Source: JAQVQN01 sp964428885 (lineage in GTDB: Bacteria > Verrucomicrobiota > Kiritimatiellia > RFP12 > UBA1067). From it: 8,332 nucleotides of DNA. Positions 1 through 6,921 of this stretch are shown piece by piece; within the stretch, counting starts at the first letter, position 1; the number at the start of each line of letters is the position of its first letter. The notes below the pieces were generated by a model. That model was given only the letters and a program-made list of their open reading frames with translations. It was not told the origin of the DNA and did not search any database. The translations under genes and the position numbers were made by a program. The stretch spans positions 1 through 8,332 of the forward strand of contig CAYRZP010000097.1 of the NCBI GenBank assembly GCA_964428885.1. The letters run 5' to 3'.

Positions 1-1721
1 CAGTAGTCGAACTCGATGCCCTGACCGATGCGGTTGGGGCCGCCGCCCAGGATCATGACCTTCTTTGGGTTGGCCGAGACCGCGCAACCGTTAGTTGCGG
101 CATTATACGACGAATAGTAATAGTTGGCGTTCTCAACGCCGCTGACCGGCACCTGGTGCCAAGTCTCGCGGACACCCAGGTCGCTGCGCCGCATCCGGAT
201 GTTCTTCTCTTTGATGCCGAGAATTTTTGACAGGTACTTGTCCGAGAAACCGTCTTGCTTAGCCTTGACCAGCAGATCATCCGGCGGCATGGCGCCCTTG
301 TATTGCAGGATCCGCTCTTCCAGCGAAACCAGCTCGCGCATCTGCTTGATGAACCAAGGCTTGACCATGGTGAGTTCGAAAAGCTGCTCGTCGGTGGCGC
401 CTTTGCGGATGGCCTCGTACATCAGGAAGTGGCGCTCGCTGTTGGGGAAGCGCAGCATGTCCAGAAGTTCCGGCAAACTTTTTTTGTTGAAATCCTTGGC
501 GAAGCCGAGTCCGTGACGGCCGTTCTCGAGCGCCCGGATCGCCTTCTGGAAAGTCTCCTTATAAGTCTTGCCGATGGCCATGACCTCGCCGACGGCCTTC
601 ATCTGCGTGCCCAGCTTGTCCTCGACCCCGCGGAACTTCTCGAAGGCCCAGCGCGCGAACTTGATCACGATGTAATCGCCCGACGGGGTGTATTTGTCCA
701 GTGTGCCGTCACGCCAGTAAGGTATCTCGTCCAGAGTCTTGCCGCTGGCCAGCTTGGCGGATATCAGCGCGATCGGAAAGCCAGTGGCCTTTGAAGCCAG
801 CGCCGACGAGCGCGATGTGCGCGGGTTGATCTCGATGATCACGATGCGCCCGGATTGCGGGTCGTGCGCGAACTGCACATTGGTGCCGCCGATGACGCCG
901 ATCGATTCGACGATCCTGAAAGCGTAATCCTGGAGGCGGTCCTGGACAGACTTGTCGATGGTCAGCATCGGCGCTGAGCAGAACGAGTCGCCGGTGTGGA
1001 CGCCCATGGGGTCGATGTTCTCGATAAAGCAGACCGCGACCATATTGTTTTTGGCGTCGCGCACCACCTCTACCTCCAGCTCTTCCCAGCCCAGCACTGA
1101 TTCTTCGATGAGGCACTGGTGGGTAAGCGAAGCCTCCAAGCCGCGGTTGACGATCGTGCGCAGTTCCTCGACGTTGTAGACGAGTCCGCCGCCGGTGCCA
1201 CCCATCGTGTAAGCGGGCCGCACGACGACAGGATAGCCGAGTTTGGCCGCGACGCCCTCGGCATGCTCTACGGTATACACGATTTCGCTACTTGGCATTT
1301 CGATGCCCAGCGCCAACATGGTGTTTTTGAAAACCTGCCGGTCTTCGCCGCGCTCGATGGCGTCAAGGTTTACGCCGATGACCTTGACCCCGTATTTATC
1401 GAGAATGCCTTTTTTGGAGAGTTCGATCGAGAGGTTCAGTCCGGTCTGCCCTCCGAGGTTGGGAAGCAGCGCGTCAGGGCGCTCCTTGGCGATGATCTGC
1501 TCCAGGCGTTCGACGTTAAGCGGCTCGATGTAAGTGGCGTCGGCCATGACCGGGTCGGTCATGATCGTGGCGGGATTGGAGTTGACCAAGACGATCTTAT
1601 ACCCGCATTCGCGCAGTGCCTTGCACGCTTGGGTTCCGGAGTAATCGAATTCGCAAGCCTGTCCGATCACGATCGGGCCGGAGCCGATGATCAGGACTTT
1701 CTTAATGTCGTCACGCCGCAT
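1..1721 (-). CDS. carB: Carbamoyl-phosphate synthase large subunit, N-terminal 573 codons (partial)
   Basis: CarB makes carbamoyl phosphate from bicarbonate, two ATP and ammonia supplied by CarA, feeding pyrimidine and arginine synthesis in the cytoplasm. The translation is unmistakable: residues 10-32 carry IIGSGPIVIGQACEFDYSG, followed by SNPATIMTDP (48-57) and PNLGGQTGLNLS (87-98). The first ATP-grasp core has R128, RPAYTMGGTGGG (168-179), and metal-ligand residues Q283, E297 and N299 within IIEINPRTSRTSALASKATG. The oligomerisation domain spans about 400-545. The second synthetase half begins at KKVMILGGGPNRIGQGIEFDY (553-573), where the window ends. About half of the usual ~1070 residues is present. 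I chose ATG 1721 because it gives MRRDDIKKVLIIGSG, matching the usual CarB N-terminus. An in-frame ATG at 1748 (MSKKGQAPIMRRDD) follows GAAGG with a very short spacer and is an alternative. No carA lies upstream; the neighbour there is a divergent transporter operon. The usual DTCAAEF motif is missing from the inter-half linker (see findings). Confidence 0.98.
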   Translation of the reverse strand, partial: MRRDDIKKVLIIGSGPIVIGQACEFDYSGTQACKALRECGYKIVLVNSNPATIMTDPVMADATYIEPLNVERLEQIIAKERPDALLPNLGGQTGLNLSIELSKKGILDKYGVKVIGVNLDAIERGEDRQVFKNTMLALGIEMPSSEIVYTVEHAEGVAAKLGYPVVVRPAYTMGGTGGGLVYNVEELRTIVNRGLEASLTHQCLIEESVLGWEELEVEVVRDAKNNMVAVCFIENIDPMGVHTGDSFCSAPMLTIDKSVQDRLQDYAFRIVESIGVIGGTNVQFAHDPQSGRIVIIEINPRTSRSSALASKATGFPIALISAKLASGKTLDEIPYWRDGTLDKYTPSGDYIVIKFARWAFEKFRGVEDKLGTQMKAVGEVMAIGKTYKETFQKAIRALENGRHGLGFAKDFNKKSLPELLDMLRFPNSERHFLMYEAIRKGATDEQLFELTMVKPWFIKQMRELVSLEERILQYKGAMPPDDLLVKAKQDGFSDKYLSKILGIKEKNIRMRRSDLGVRETWHQVPVSGVENANYYYSSYNAATNGCAVSANPKKVMILGGGPNRIGQGIEFDY

Positions 1722-1804
1722 AATTGGGGCCTGGCCTTTCTTTGACATAGACCTTCACTGGACGAGCCAACCCGGACAGAGTGTCTATGCGCGCAGTCGG
1801 GCTG

Positions 1805-1835
1805 ATAAAATGGCAGGTTTGGGCGCACGCGTCAA
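1805..1835 (-). promoter_or_regulatory. Weak candidate sigma70-type promoter for carB
   Basis: On the minus strand TTGACG (1835-1830, 5/6 to TTGACA) is followed after 19 nt by TTTTAT (1810-1805, 4/6 to TATAAT). Transcription would start near 1798 and leave a leader of roughly 75 nt before ATG 1721. The spacer is longer than the preferred 17 nt, so this is only a candidate. It lies between the heptamer repeat and carB. Confidence 0.28.
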
Positions 1836-1851
1836 GCAAAAGCCAGCTTGA

Positions 1852-1886
1852 AATCAGGAATTGTGAATCAGGAATGAGGAATTGCT
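1852..1886 (+). repeat. Heptameric tandem repeat, five degenerate units
   Basis: Five contiguous 7-nt units read AATCAGG, AATTGTG, AATCAGG, AATGAGG, AATTGCT. All begin with AAT, and units 1 and 3 are identical. The array lies in the carB/dctP divergent intergenic region, about 20 nt upstream of the dctP -35 candidate and just beyond the carB -35 candidate. It resembles the short tandemly repeated heptamers described between genes in cyanobacteria and other bacteria. It could be slippage-prone, could space the promoters, or could be neutral. Confidence 0.7.
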
Positions 1887-1907
1887 GTCTAATCCTGATA
1901 AAACGTA

Positions 1908-1936
1908 TTGTCACGCGGGCGCGGCGGGGTTAAAAT
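1908..1936 (+). promoter_or_regulatory. Sigma70-type promoter for the TRAP operon, predicted leaderless
   Basis: TTGTCA (1908-1913) and TAAAAT (1931-1936) are each 5/6 to consensus and are separated by exactly 17 nt. Counting seven bases past the -10 element puts the start site at about 1943-1944, on or next to the A of the dctP ATG (1944). No Shine-Dalgarno sequence is usefully placed: the only purine run, AGGG at 1939-1942, ends 1 nt before the ATG. An overlapping alternative, TTGCTG (1882-1887), 18 nt, TATTGT (1906-1911), would give a leader of about 26 nt. Confidence 0.6.
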
Positions 1937-1943
1937 ACAGGGC

Positions 1944-3002
1944 ATGAATATTAAATGCGTTGTTTTCGCGGCAGTAGCCGCGTTGTTGTCGGTTACCGGT
2001 TGCGGCAAGAAAAACGATCGGGTTCAGGTCAAAGGCGAGTCAGGCGGCCCGGCCCTGAAGATGACATACAGCGTTTTCTTCCCGCCCACGCACGTGCAGG
2101 CCAAGCTTGCCAAAGAGTGGGCCGATGAGATCAACGCGCGGTCTGGCGGGCGGCTTGAGATCACGGTGTTTTCCGGAGGCGCGCTGACCAAGGCCGACCA
2201 GTGCTATCAAGGTGTCGTAGACGGCATTTCTGATATCGGCATGAGCGCCTTCGCGTATACGCGCGGACGCTTCCCTCTGTTGGAGGGCCTGGACCTGCCG
2301 CTGGGTTATCCAGACGGTCTGAGCGCCACGCGTATCGTGAACATGTTGGCGGCGAAGTACGCGCCGGCCGAAACCAAGGACGTCAAGGTGCTGTATGTCC
2401 ATGCGCACGGCCCGGGTATCTTGGCGTCAAAGCGCCCGGTGGGAAGTCTGGCTGATCTGAAGGGCGTCAAGGTCAGGGCCACTGGTTTCTGCTCCAAAAT
2501 CGTCGAGAGCCTGGGCGGGTCGCCGGTCAGCATGCCGCAGGGCGAGACTTATGAGGCTTTGCAGAAAGGGGTTGTGGACGCGACCTTCTGCCCGGTCGAA
2601 ACCCTGAAGGGTTGGAAGCAAGGCGAAGTCATAACCTGCATGACGGATTCAAAGTGCATCGGCTACACAACGGCGTTTTTTGTGGCGATGAATCTGCAGA
2701 AATGGGAGTCTCTGCCGGAAGATCTGCGCAAAGTGATAGCGGATGTCAGCGCCGAATGGGTCGTGAAACACGGTGAGGCCTGGAACGCGGCTGACCGGGA
2801 GGGGCTGCAGTTCATTGCCGACCTGAAGCGCAACATCCTGCCGCTTTCACCGCAGGAGCAGGCTCTGTGGGTCGAAAAGGTAAGCCCGCTTTTGAAAGAA
2901 TACGTGGACAAGGCGTCGCAGAAGGGGGTGCCGGGCGAGGCGTTCCTGAACGACCTGAAAGCCGCCGTGGCCGAGGCCCGCGCGCAGGCGCAGAAGAAAT
3001 GA
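1944..3002 (+). CDS. TRAP transporter substrate-binding lipoprotein (DctP family)
   Basis: This is the extracytoplasmic solute receptor of a TRAP transporter; it captures a substrate, typically a carboxylate, and delivers it to the membrane subunits. The protein has 352 residues. A lipoprotein signal peptide (1-19) ends in VTG before lipidated Cys20, and the following residue is Gly21. The mature part is DctP-like: FFPPTHVQAKLAKEWADEI (45-63), VFSGGAL (75-81), QGVVDGISDIGMSAFAYTRG (89-108) and LKGVKVRATG (172-181). R178 is the expected carboxylate-binding arginine of the family. MPQGETYEALQKGVVDA follows at 197-213. ATG 1944 was chosen over the in-frame TTG at 1908 because it starts the signal peptide cleanly and the TTG overlaps the -35 element. 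dctQ starts 4 nt after the stop. Five internal cysteines (87, 183, 216, 232, 238) are unusual for an exported receptor. The ligand cannot be read from sequence alone. Confidence 0.93.
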   Translation: MNIKCVVFAAVAALLSVTGCGKKNDRVQVKGESGGPALKMTYSVFFPPTHVQAKLAKEWADEINARSGGRLEITVFSGGALTKADQCYQGVVDGISDIGMSAFAYTRGRFPLLEGLDLPLGYPDGLSATRIVNMLAAKYAPAETKDVKVLYVHAHGPGILASKRPVGSLADLKGVKVRATGFCSKIVESLGGSPVSMPQGETYEALQKGVVDATFCPVETLKGWKQGEVITCMTDSKCIGYTTAFFVAMNLQKWESLPEDLRKVIADVSAEWVVKHGEAWNAADREGLQFIADLKRNILPLSPQEQALWVEKVSPLLKEYVDKASQKGVPGEAFLNDLKAAVAEARAQAQKK

Positions 3003-3006
3003 CCTT

Positions 3007-3516
3007 ATGACCGCGCAGGCAAAAAGAGAGTTGGGGTGGTTCTGGGGCGGGGTCGTGGTCTTGTGTCACGGCATTACCGCGTTGGCCTGTCTCGGCATGG
3101 CGGCCTCGATATTGGTGGTGTGCGCGGACGTGGTGCTGCGCGTGGCTGGGCATCCGGTCAAAGGCGCATACGACATAGTGCGCATAGCCGGGGCCGTCAC
3201 GATCGCCTGCGCCCTGCCGCTGACGACTGCGGTGAAAGGCCATGTGGCGATCGAATACTTTTTCAACAAGCTCAACCGTGGCAGCCGATTGGTGGTGGAC
3301 TCTTGCATGCGCCTGGTCATGATCGGCTGTTTTCTGCTGGCGGCGTATGAGTGTGTCGGATGCGGTTTGCGCTTTTTGCGAAATAGGCAGGTGACCGACA
3401 CGATCGAGCTGCCGATATTCTGGCTGCCTTGGCTGATGGCGGCGGCGTTCGTGATGACCGCGGTTGTCGTGGTTTTCCATCTGGTCTATCCCGGAAGGGA
3501 GCTGATCCGCTCATGA
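3007..3516 (+). CDS. TRAP transporter small permease (DctQ family)
   Basis: This is the small integral-membrane subunit that pairs with DctM in TRAP transporters. The 169-residue protein has four hydrophobic segments at about 18-41, 56-75, 94-117 and 138-160, the usual DctQ topology and length. The stretch GAYDIVRIAGAVTIACALPL (53-72), followed by TTAVKGHVAIEYFFNKL, is typical of the family: a helix 2 start, then a conserved polar loop with GHV. The gene starts 4 nt after the dctP stop with no clear ribosome-binding site, which suggests translational coupling. Its stop overlaps the dctM start in an ATGA arrangement (3513-3516). Being separate from dctM, this is a three-gene system rather than a fused QM system. 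Confidence 0.92.
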   Translation: MTAQAKRELGWFWGGVVVLCHGITALACLGMAASILVVCADVVLRVAGHPVKGAYDIVRIAGAVTIACALPLTTAVKGHVAIEYFFNKLNRGSRLVVDSCMRLVMIGCFLLAAYECVGCGLRFLRNRQVTDTIELPIFWLPWLMAAAFVMTAVVVVFHLVYPGRELIRS

Positions 3517-4814
3517 CACCGCTGACCATCGGCACAATCGGATGTCTGGCATTGCTGCTCTTGCTTATGTGTAGCATGCCGGTGGCGATCGTGATGGGGG
3601 CGGTCGGGGTGGCCGGCTATGCCTGCGTGATCTCGGGCAAGGCTGCGCTGGCCGTGCTGTCCGCAGACCTTTTTGACATTTTTTCGAATTACAGTCTGAC
3701 CGTCATCCCCTTGTTCGTGTTTATGGGTCAGGTGTCGTTCCATACCGGCATCAGCAGTCGGCTGTTCGCGGCCGCCAATTGTTGGCTTTCGTCGCTCAAG
3801 GGCGGTCTGGCAATGGCCACGATCGGCGCTTGCGCGGCTTTCGGCGCGATCTGCGGCTCCGGACCCGCCACGGCTGCGACCATGGCGGCTGTGGCCCTGC
3901 CGGAAATGCGGCGCTTCAAATATGACGACGCGCTTGCCAGCGGCGCGGTGGCGGCGGGGGGCGGGCTGGGCATGATGATACCGCCGAGCGTCGTCTTCAT
4001 CGTTTACGGCATCTTGACCGAGCAGTCTATCGGCAAACTTTTCATCTCCGGCATAATCCCGGGATTGCTGACCGCCTTGCTGTTTTGCGTGGTGATCGGT
4101 GTGCGCTGCCATTTCAACCCAGAGCTCGCGCCGCCGACGGTGTCAATCCCTTGGCGGGCGCGGTTCAAATCGTTGTGGGGTGTCTTGGAGACGCTGACGC
4201 TGTTCCTTTTTGTCATGGGCGGCATGTTCGCCGGCTTTTTCACTCCGACCGAAGCCGCGGCGGTCGGTGCGGCCGGCAGCGTGATTATCGCTGCGGTCGG
4301 CGGCAACTGTTCGCTTAGAATGCTGGCGACGGCGGCGGAAGAGACGGTCCGCACTTCCTGCATGGTGATGGTGATAGTGGCGGGGGCGACGATGTTCGGA
4401 CACTTTCTGGCGGTCACAGGCTTGCCCATGAGTTTTGCCGAGACTCTGGCCGGTCTGCCGGTGCCGCCCTGGGTGGTCGTCATCTTGATCATACTCTTCT
4501 ATCTGGTGGCCGGGTGTTTCATTGACTCGCTGGCCCTGATCCTGCTGACCGTGCCGATTTTTTATCCTGTGATCAGAGGTTTCGGGTCTGATCCGATCTG
4601 GTTTGGTGTTATGATTGTGTTGGTGACCCAGATGGGTGTCATCACGCCGCCTGTCGGTGTGAACGTCTATGTGGTCAGCGGGATCGAGCGCAGCATACCT
4701 TTGCAGACCGTGTTCAGGGGTGCGATGCCTTTTTTGCTGGCGTTATTCGTGGCATGCGCGCTGCTGATCGTGTTCCCGCAACTGGCGACATGGCTGCCGG
4801 GGCTGGCGCGTTGA
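3513..4814 (+). CDS. TRAP transporter large permease (DctM family)
   Basis: This is the large subunit of the TRAP transporter, which carries the substrate pathway and is normally driven by a sodium or proton gradient. It has 433 residues, the usual length, and is almost wholly hydrophobic. Family signatures occur in order: ICGSGPATAATMAAVALPEM (113-132, first re-entrant hairpin), GGGLGMMIPPSVVFIVYG (149-166), FTPTEAAAVGA (243-253), CFIDSLALILLTVPIFYPV (335-353) and QMGVITPPVGVNVYVVSG (373-390). The paired glycine/serine/proline-rich hairpins match the inverted-repeat elevator architecture known for this family. ATG 3513 overlaps the dctQ stop and has GGAAGGGAG 11 nt upstream. An in-frame ATG at 3429, lying inside dctQ, would add 28 unrelated residues and was rejected. 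A universal stress protein gene follows after 137 nt. Confidence 0.96.
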   Translation: MTPLTIGTIGCLALLLLLMCSMPVAIVMGAVGVAGYACVISGKAALAVLSADLFDIFSNYSLTVIPLFVFMGQVSFHTGISSRLFAAANCWLSSLKGGLAMATIGACAAFGAICGSGPATAATMAAVALPEMRRFKYDDALASGAVAAGGGLGMMIPPSVVFIVYGILTEQSIGKLFISGIIPGLLTALLFCVVIGVRCHFNPELAPPTVSIPWRARFKSLWGVLETLTLFLFVMGGMFAGFFTPTEAAAVGAAGSVIIAAVGGNCSLRMLATAAEETVRTSCMVMVIVAGATMFGHFLAVTGLPMSFAETLAGLPVPPWVVVILIILFYLVAGCFIDSLALILLTVPIFYPVIRGFGSDPIWFGVMIVLVTQMGVITPPVGVNVYVVSGIERSIPLQTVFRGAMPFLLALFVACALLIVFPQLATWLPGLAR

Positions 4815-4848
4815 AACAACCGCAGTCACTGGAAAAAATTATGAAGGC

Positions 4849-4877
4849 CGTGTGTGGGTGTGTGTGAGTTTGTGGGT
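4849..4877 (+). repeat. GT-rich low-complexity tract in the dctM-usp intergenic region
   Basis: Between dctM and the universal stress gene a run of about 29 nt is almost purely alternating or clustered G and T, with (TG)n stretches such as TGTGTG and GTGTGTGTGAG. The whole 137-nt gap (4815-4951) holds no convincing terminator hairpin with a T-run, so read-through from the TRAP operon is possible. Alternating TG can adopt Z-DNA or slip during replication. No function is evident. Confidence 0.5.
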
Positions 4878-4951
4878 ATGGACGCACAATGGCAGCTTCA
4901 AAACTTTGGCGGAATCTTGACAGGGCGTGGCTCTGAAAAAAGGCGGTCGTC

Positions 4952-5464
4952 ATGGAAAAGTCTGAACTGCGCATAGGCAATTACCGTAAGATATTGTTCT
5001 GCACCGATTTTTCGGAGAACGCGGATTTCGCCTTCGATTTCGCGGTCGACGCCGCCATACGCAATGTCGGCTGCACGTTATGCCTGCTGCATGTCATTCC
5101 GGAACCGGACGCGCAATTCTGGAAGGGCTACATCTACGAGGTCGGCGACATGGACGCCAAGGCGCGGGCGGACATAGACCATAAGATCGACACCGCTTAC
5201 AGGCCGCGCGTTCCCGCAGGGGTCAGATTCGAGGTCGAGATGCGCATCGGCGAGGCCGCGCGCATGATTCTGGATTTCGCCGCGCGTGAGAATTTCGACC
5301 TGATCGTTCTTGGGCGGCAAGGCCGCGGGGCGATCACCCAGTGGCTGCTCGGCAACGTCGCCGGCAAAGTGGCGCGCAAGGCCGCCTGCCCGGTGCTGAT
5401 AGTGCCCATGGCGTTCATGGCCAAACAGCCGGTTTCCTTGACGGACGGGAGTCAGGCAATATAA
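4952..5464 (+). CDS. Universal stress protein (UspA family)
   Basis: This is a single-domain cytoplasmic USP of 170 residues, slightly longer than the usual 140-150. It opens with KILFCTDFSENADFAFDFA (13-31), the strand and helix in which Asp19 normally contacts the nucleotide. The nucleotide-binding loop is VLGRQGRGAITQWLLGNVAGKV (119-140), ending in CPVLIVP. Canonical ATP-binding USPs have G-2x-G-9x-G-(S/T). Here G121, G124 and G134 are correctly spaced but Asn135 replaces Ser/Thr, so ATP binding is likely but not certain. ATG 4952 follows AAAAAAGG with a good spacer. The gene follows dctPQM on the same strand; TeaD, a nucleotide-binding USP encoded beside the ectoine TRAP transporter in Halomonas elongata, is a precedent for such a pairing. 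Regulation of this transporter is inference. Confidence 0.92.
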   Translation: MEKSELRIGNYRKILFCTDFSENADFAFDFAVDAAIRNVGCTLCLLHVIPEPDAQFWKGYIYEVGDMDAKARADIDHKIDTAYRPRVPAGVRFEVEMRIGEAARMILDFAARENFDLIVLGRQGRGAITQWLLGNVAGKVARKAACPVLIVPMAFMAKQPVSLTDGSQAI

Positions 5465-5514
5465 TATGGCATTTTACTTGCGGTTGGCATGTAAATAAGT
5501 TGCAGGACATCACT

Positions 5515-6918
5515 ATGGCAGGCGAGAAAACTGATCAGACCGCGCAGCAGGCGCAGAATTTCTATAACAAAGGCCAAGTGGCTTTTGAACGGGGGAATTT
5601 AGACATCGCGATTGACCTGCTGATGCAGTGCGTCACCAAAGCGCCGGGGTTTTCACGCGCGCGCAAGGTTCTGCGCGCGGCGCAGATCGCCAAATTCCGC
5701 CGGGGGAAAAAGAGCGGGCTTGCGGCGTATCTTCAAGAGGCCGGCGCGATGCTCATGCGCATGAAGATCGCCGGGCTGCTCAAAGCCAACAAGGCTGAGT
5801 CGGCATTGCTTGAATGCGAACGGCTGCTGACGATAAATCCCCTCCACTCGCATAATGTCGAGCTTGCGGTCGAGGCCGCTGACGCCGCCGGCCATCCGGA
5901 AGCGGCGCTTTTCACGATCGAGGCGGCGTATGAGCATAATCCTGACGACATGTCGCTACTGCGACGTGTCGCGGACTATTACATGAAGGTCGGCGACTAC
6001 ACTAAGGCGCGCGATGCGTATCTCAAGCTGAACGCTTTCCTGCCCAGCGACCAGACGATCTTCAAGCAGCTCAAGGACGCCGAGGCGCGCGTGACCATGG
6101 CGGCGGGCTGGGAAGACGCGGCCGGCAAGCAGGAGGGCTACCGCGACCTGATCGCCAACAAGGAGCAGGCCAAACAGCTCGACATCAAGGCCAAGGCCGT
6201 GGTCGCGGGTTCCGACGCCGACGCGCTGATCGATGAGGCCAAGGCGCGGATCGAGAAAGAGCCGAACAACCTCAACTTCTACAGGGCCCTGGCGCGGCTG
6301 TATACGCAGAACAAGCGTTTTGAAGACGCGATCGCGACGCTGGAGAGTGCCAGCGCGATCAACGCCAGCGATCCGGAACTCGACCGCGCTTTGTCGGCGG
6401 CCAAGATCGCGTCTTTCGAGTCGCGGATTGAAGCGTTGAAGGCCGGGGGCGACGCGGCCGGCGCTTCTGAGGTCGAGGTCGAGATGAACCAGTTCGTTTT
6501 CGACGATTTGGCCGCGCGGGTGCAGCGTTACCCGAATGATCTCAGGCTGCGTTTTGAATTGGGGCTGCAGTATTTCAAATACGAATATTTCGACGACGCG
6601 ATCGGCCAGCTGCAGATTGCCCAGCGTAGCCCAAAGGAGCGTGTCGAGGCGCTGTACTATTTGGCGCAGTGTTTCGTTAAGAAGGGCCAGCGCGACATGG
6701 CCGTCATGCAGCTTGAGACCGCCAACGATCTGTTGCCGATCATGGACGACCTCAAGAAGAAGGTCATTTTCGCGCTCGGCGATCTGGCGGAGCGGGCCGG
6801 CGATATCGAGAAGGCCTTCAGCTTCTACAAGGACGTCTATGGCGCGGACATCGGGTTCGAGGACATCGGCGCGCGCATGGAGCGCATCTATAAGCTGCGC
6901 CAGAACCAGCAGGGTTGA
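5515..6918 (+). CDS. Cytoplasmic tetratricopeptide-repeat (TPR) protein
   Basis: This 467-residue, mainly alpha-helical protein is built of TPR-like helix pairs and probably acts as a protein-protein scaffold. Recognisable units lie near residues 14-47 (YNKGQVAFERGNLDIAIDLL), 146-179 (ADYYMKVGDYTKARDAYLKL), 252-285 (ALARLYTQNKRFEDAIATLE), 342-373 (LGLQYFKYEYFDDAIGQLQ), 376-409 (LAQCFVKKGQRDMAVMQLE) and 414-447 (ALGDLAERAGDIEKAFSFY). A lysine-rich, less regular segment (about 180-245) separates the first group from the second. No signal peptide or membrane segment is present. Reading upstream in frame would add 58 residues overlapping the usp gene. ATG 5515 is preferred because AGGA (5504-5507) lies 7 nt before it and the compositionally normal sequence begins there. 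It starts 50 nt after usp and may share its transcript. I recognise the fold, not a specific function. Confidence 0.88.
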   Translation: MAGEKTDQTAQQAQNFYNKGQVAFERGNLDIAIDLLMQCVTKAPGFSRARKVLRAAQIAKFRRGKKSGLAAYLQEAGAMLMRMKIAGLLKANKAESALLECERLLTINPLHSHNVELAVEAADAAGHPEAALFTIEAAYEHNPDDMSLLRRVADYYMKVGDYTKARDAYLKLNAFLPSDQTIFKQLKDAEARVTMAAGWEDAAGKQEGYRDLIANKEQAKQLDIKAKAVVAGSDADALIDEAKARIEKEPNNLNFYRALARLYTQNKRFEDAIATLESASAINASDPELDRALSAAKIASFESRIEALKAGGDAAGASEVEVEMNQFVFDDLAARVQRYPNDLRLRFELGLQYFKYEYFDDAIGQLQIAQRSPKERVEALYYLAQCFVKKGQRDMAVMQLETANDLLPIMDDLKKKVIFALGDLAERAGDIEKAFSFYKDVYGADIGFEDIGARMERIYKLRQNQQG

Positions 6919-6921
6919 TGC

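Noticed and set aside
255..794. Open frame of 179 codons on the plus strand inside carB
   Set aside because: It is antisense to the well-conserved carB frame and has no recognisable domain; it follows from the codon bias of carB.
1119..1745. Open frame of 208 codons on the plus strand across the 5' part of carB
   Set aside because: It lies opposite the most conserved part of CarB and resembles no known protein.
2812..3480. Minus-strand frame of 222 codons under dctP/dctQ
   Set aside because: It is rich in His, Arg and Pro, antisense to two clear TRAP genes, and has no domain.
4841..4867. Eight-codon peptide MKAVCGCV before usp, possible leader peptide
   Set aside because: The ribosome site is weak and there is no attenuator hairpin after it; it lies in a low-complexity GT tract.
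4917..4922. Perfect TTGACA as a -35 box for usp
   Set aside because: No -10-like hexamer occurs 15-19 nt downstream, so it was not called as a promoter.
4878..4976. 32-codon frame starting MDAQWQLQNF and overlapping the usp start
   Set aside because: It has no Shine-Dalgarno sequence, overlaps usp in another frame and lacks any recognisable feature.
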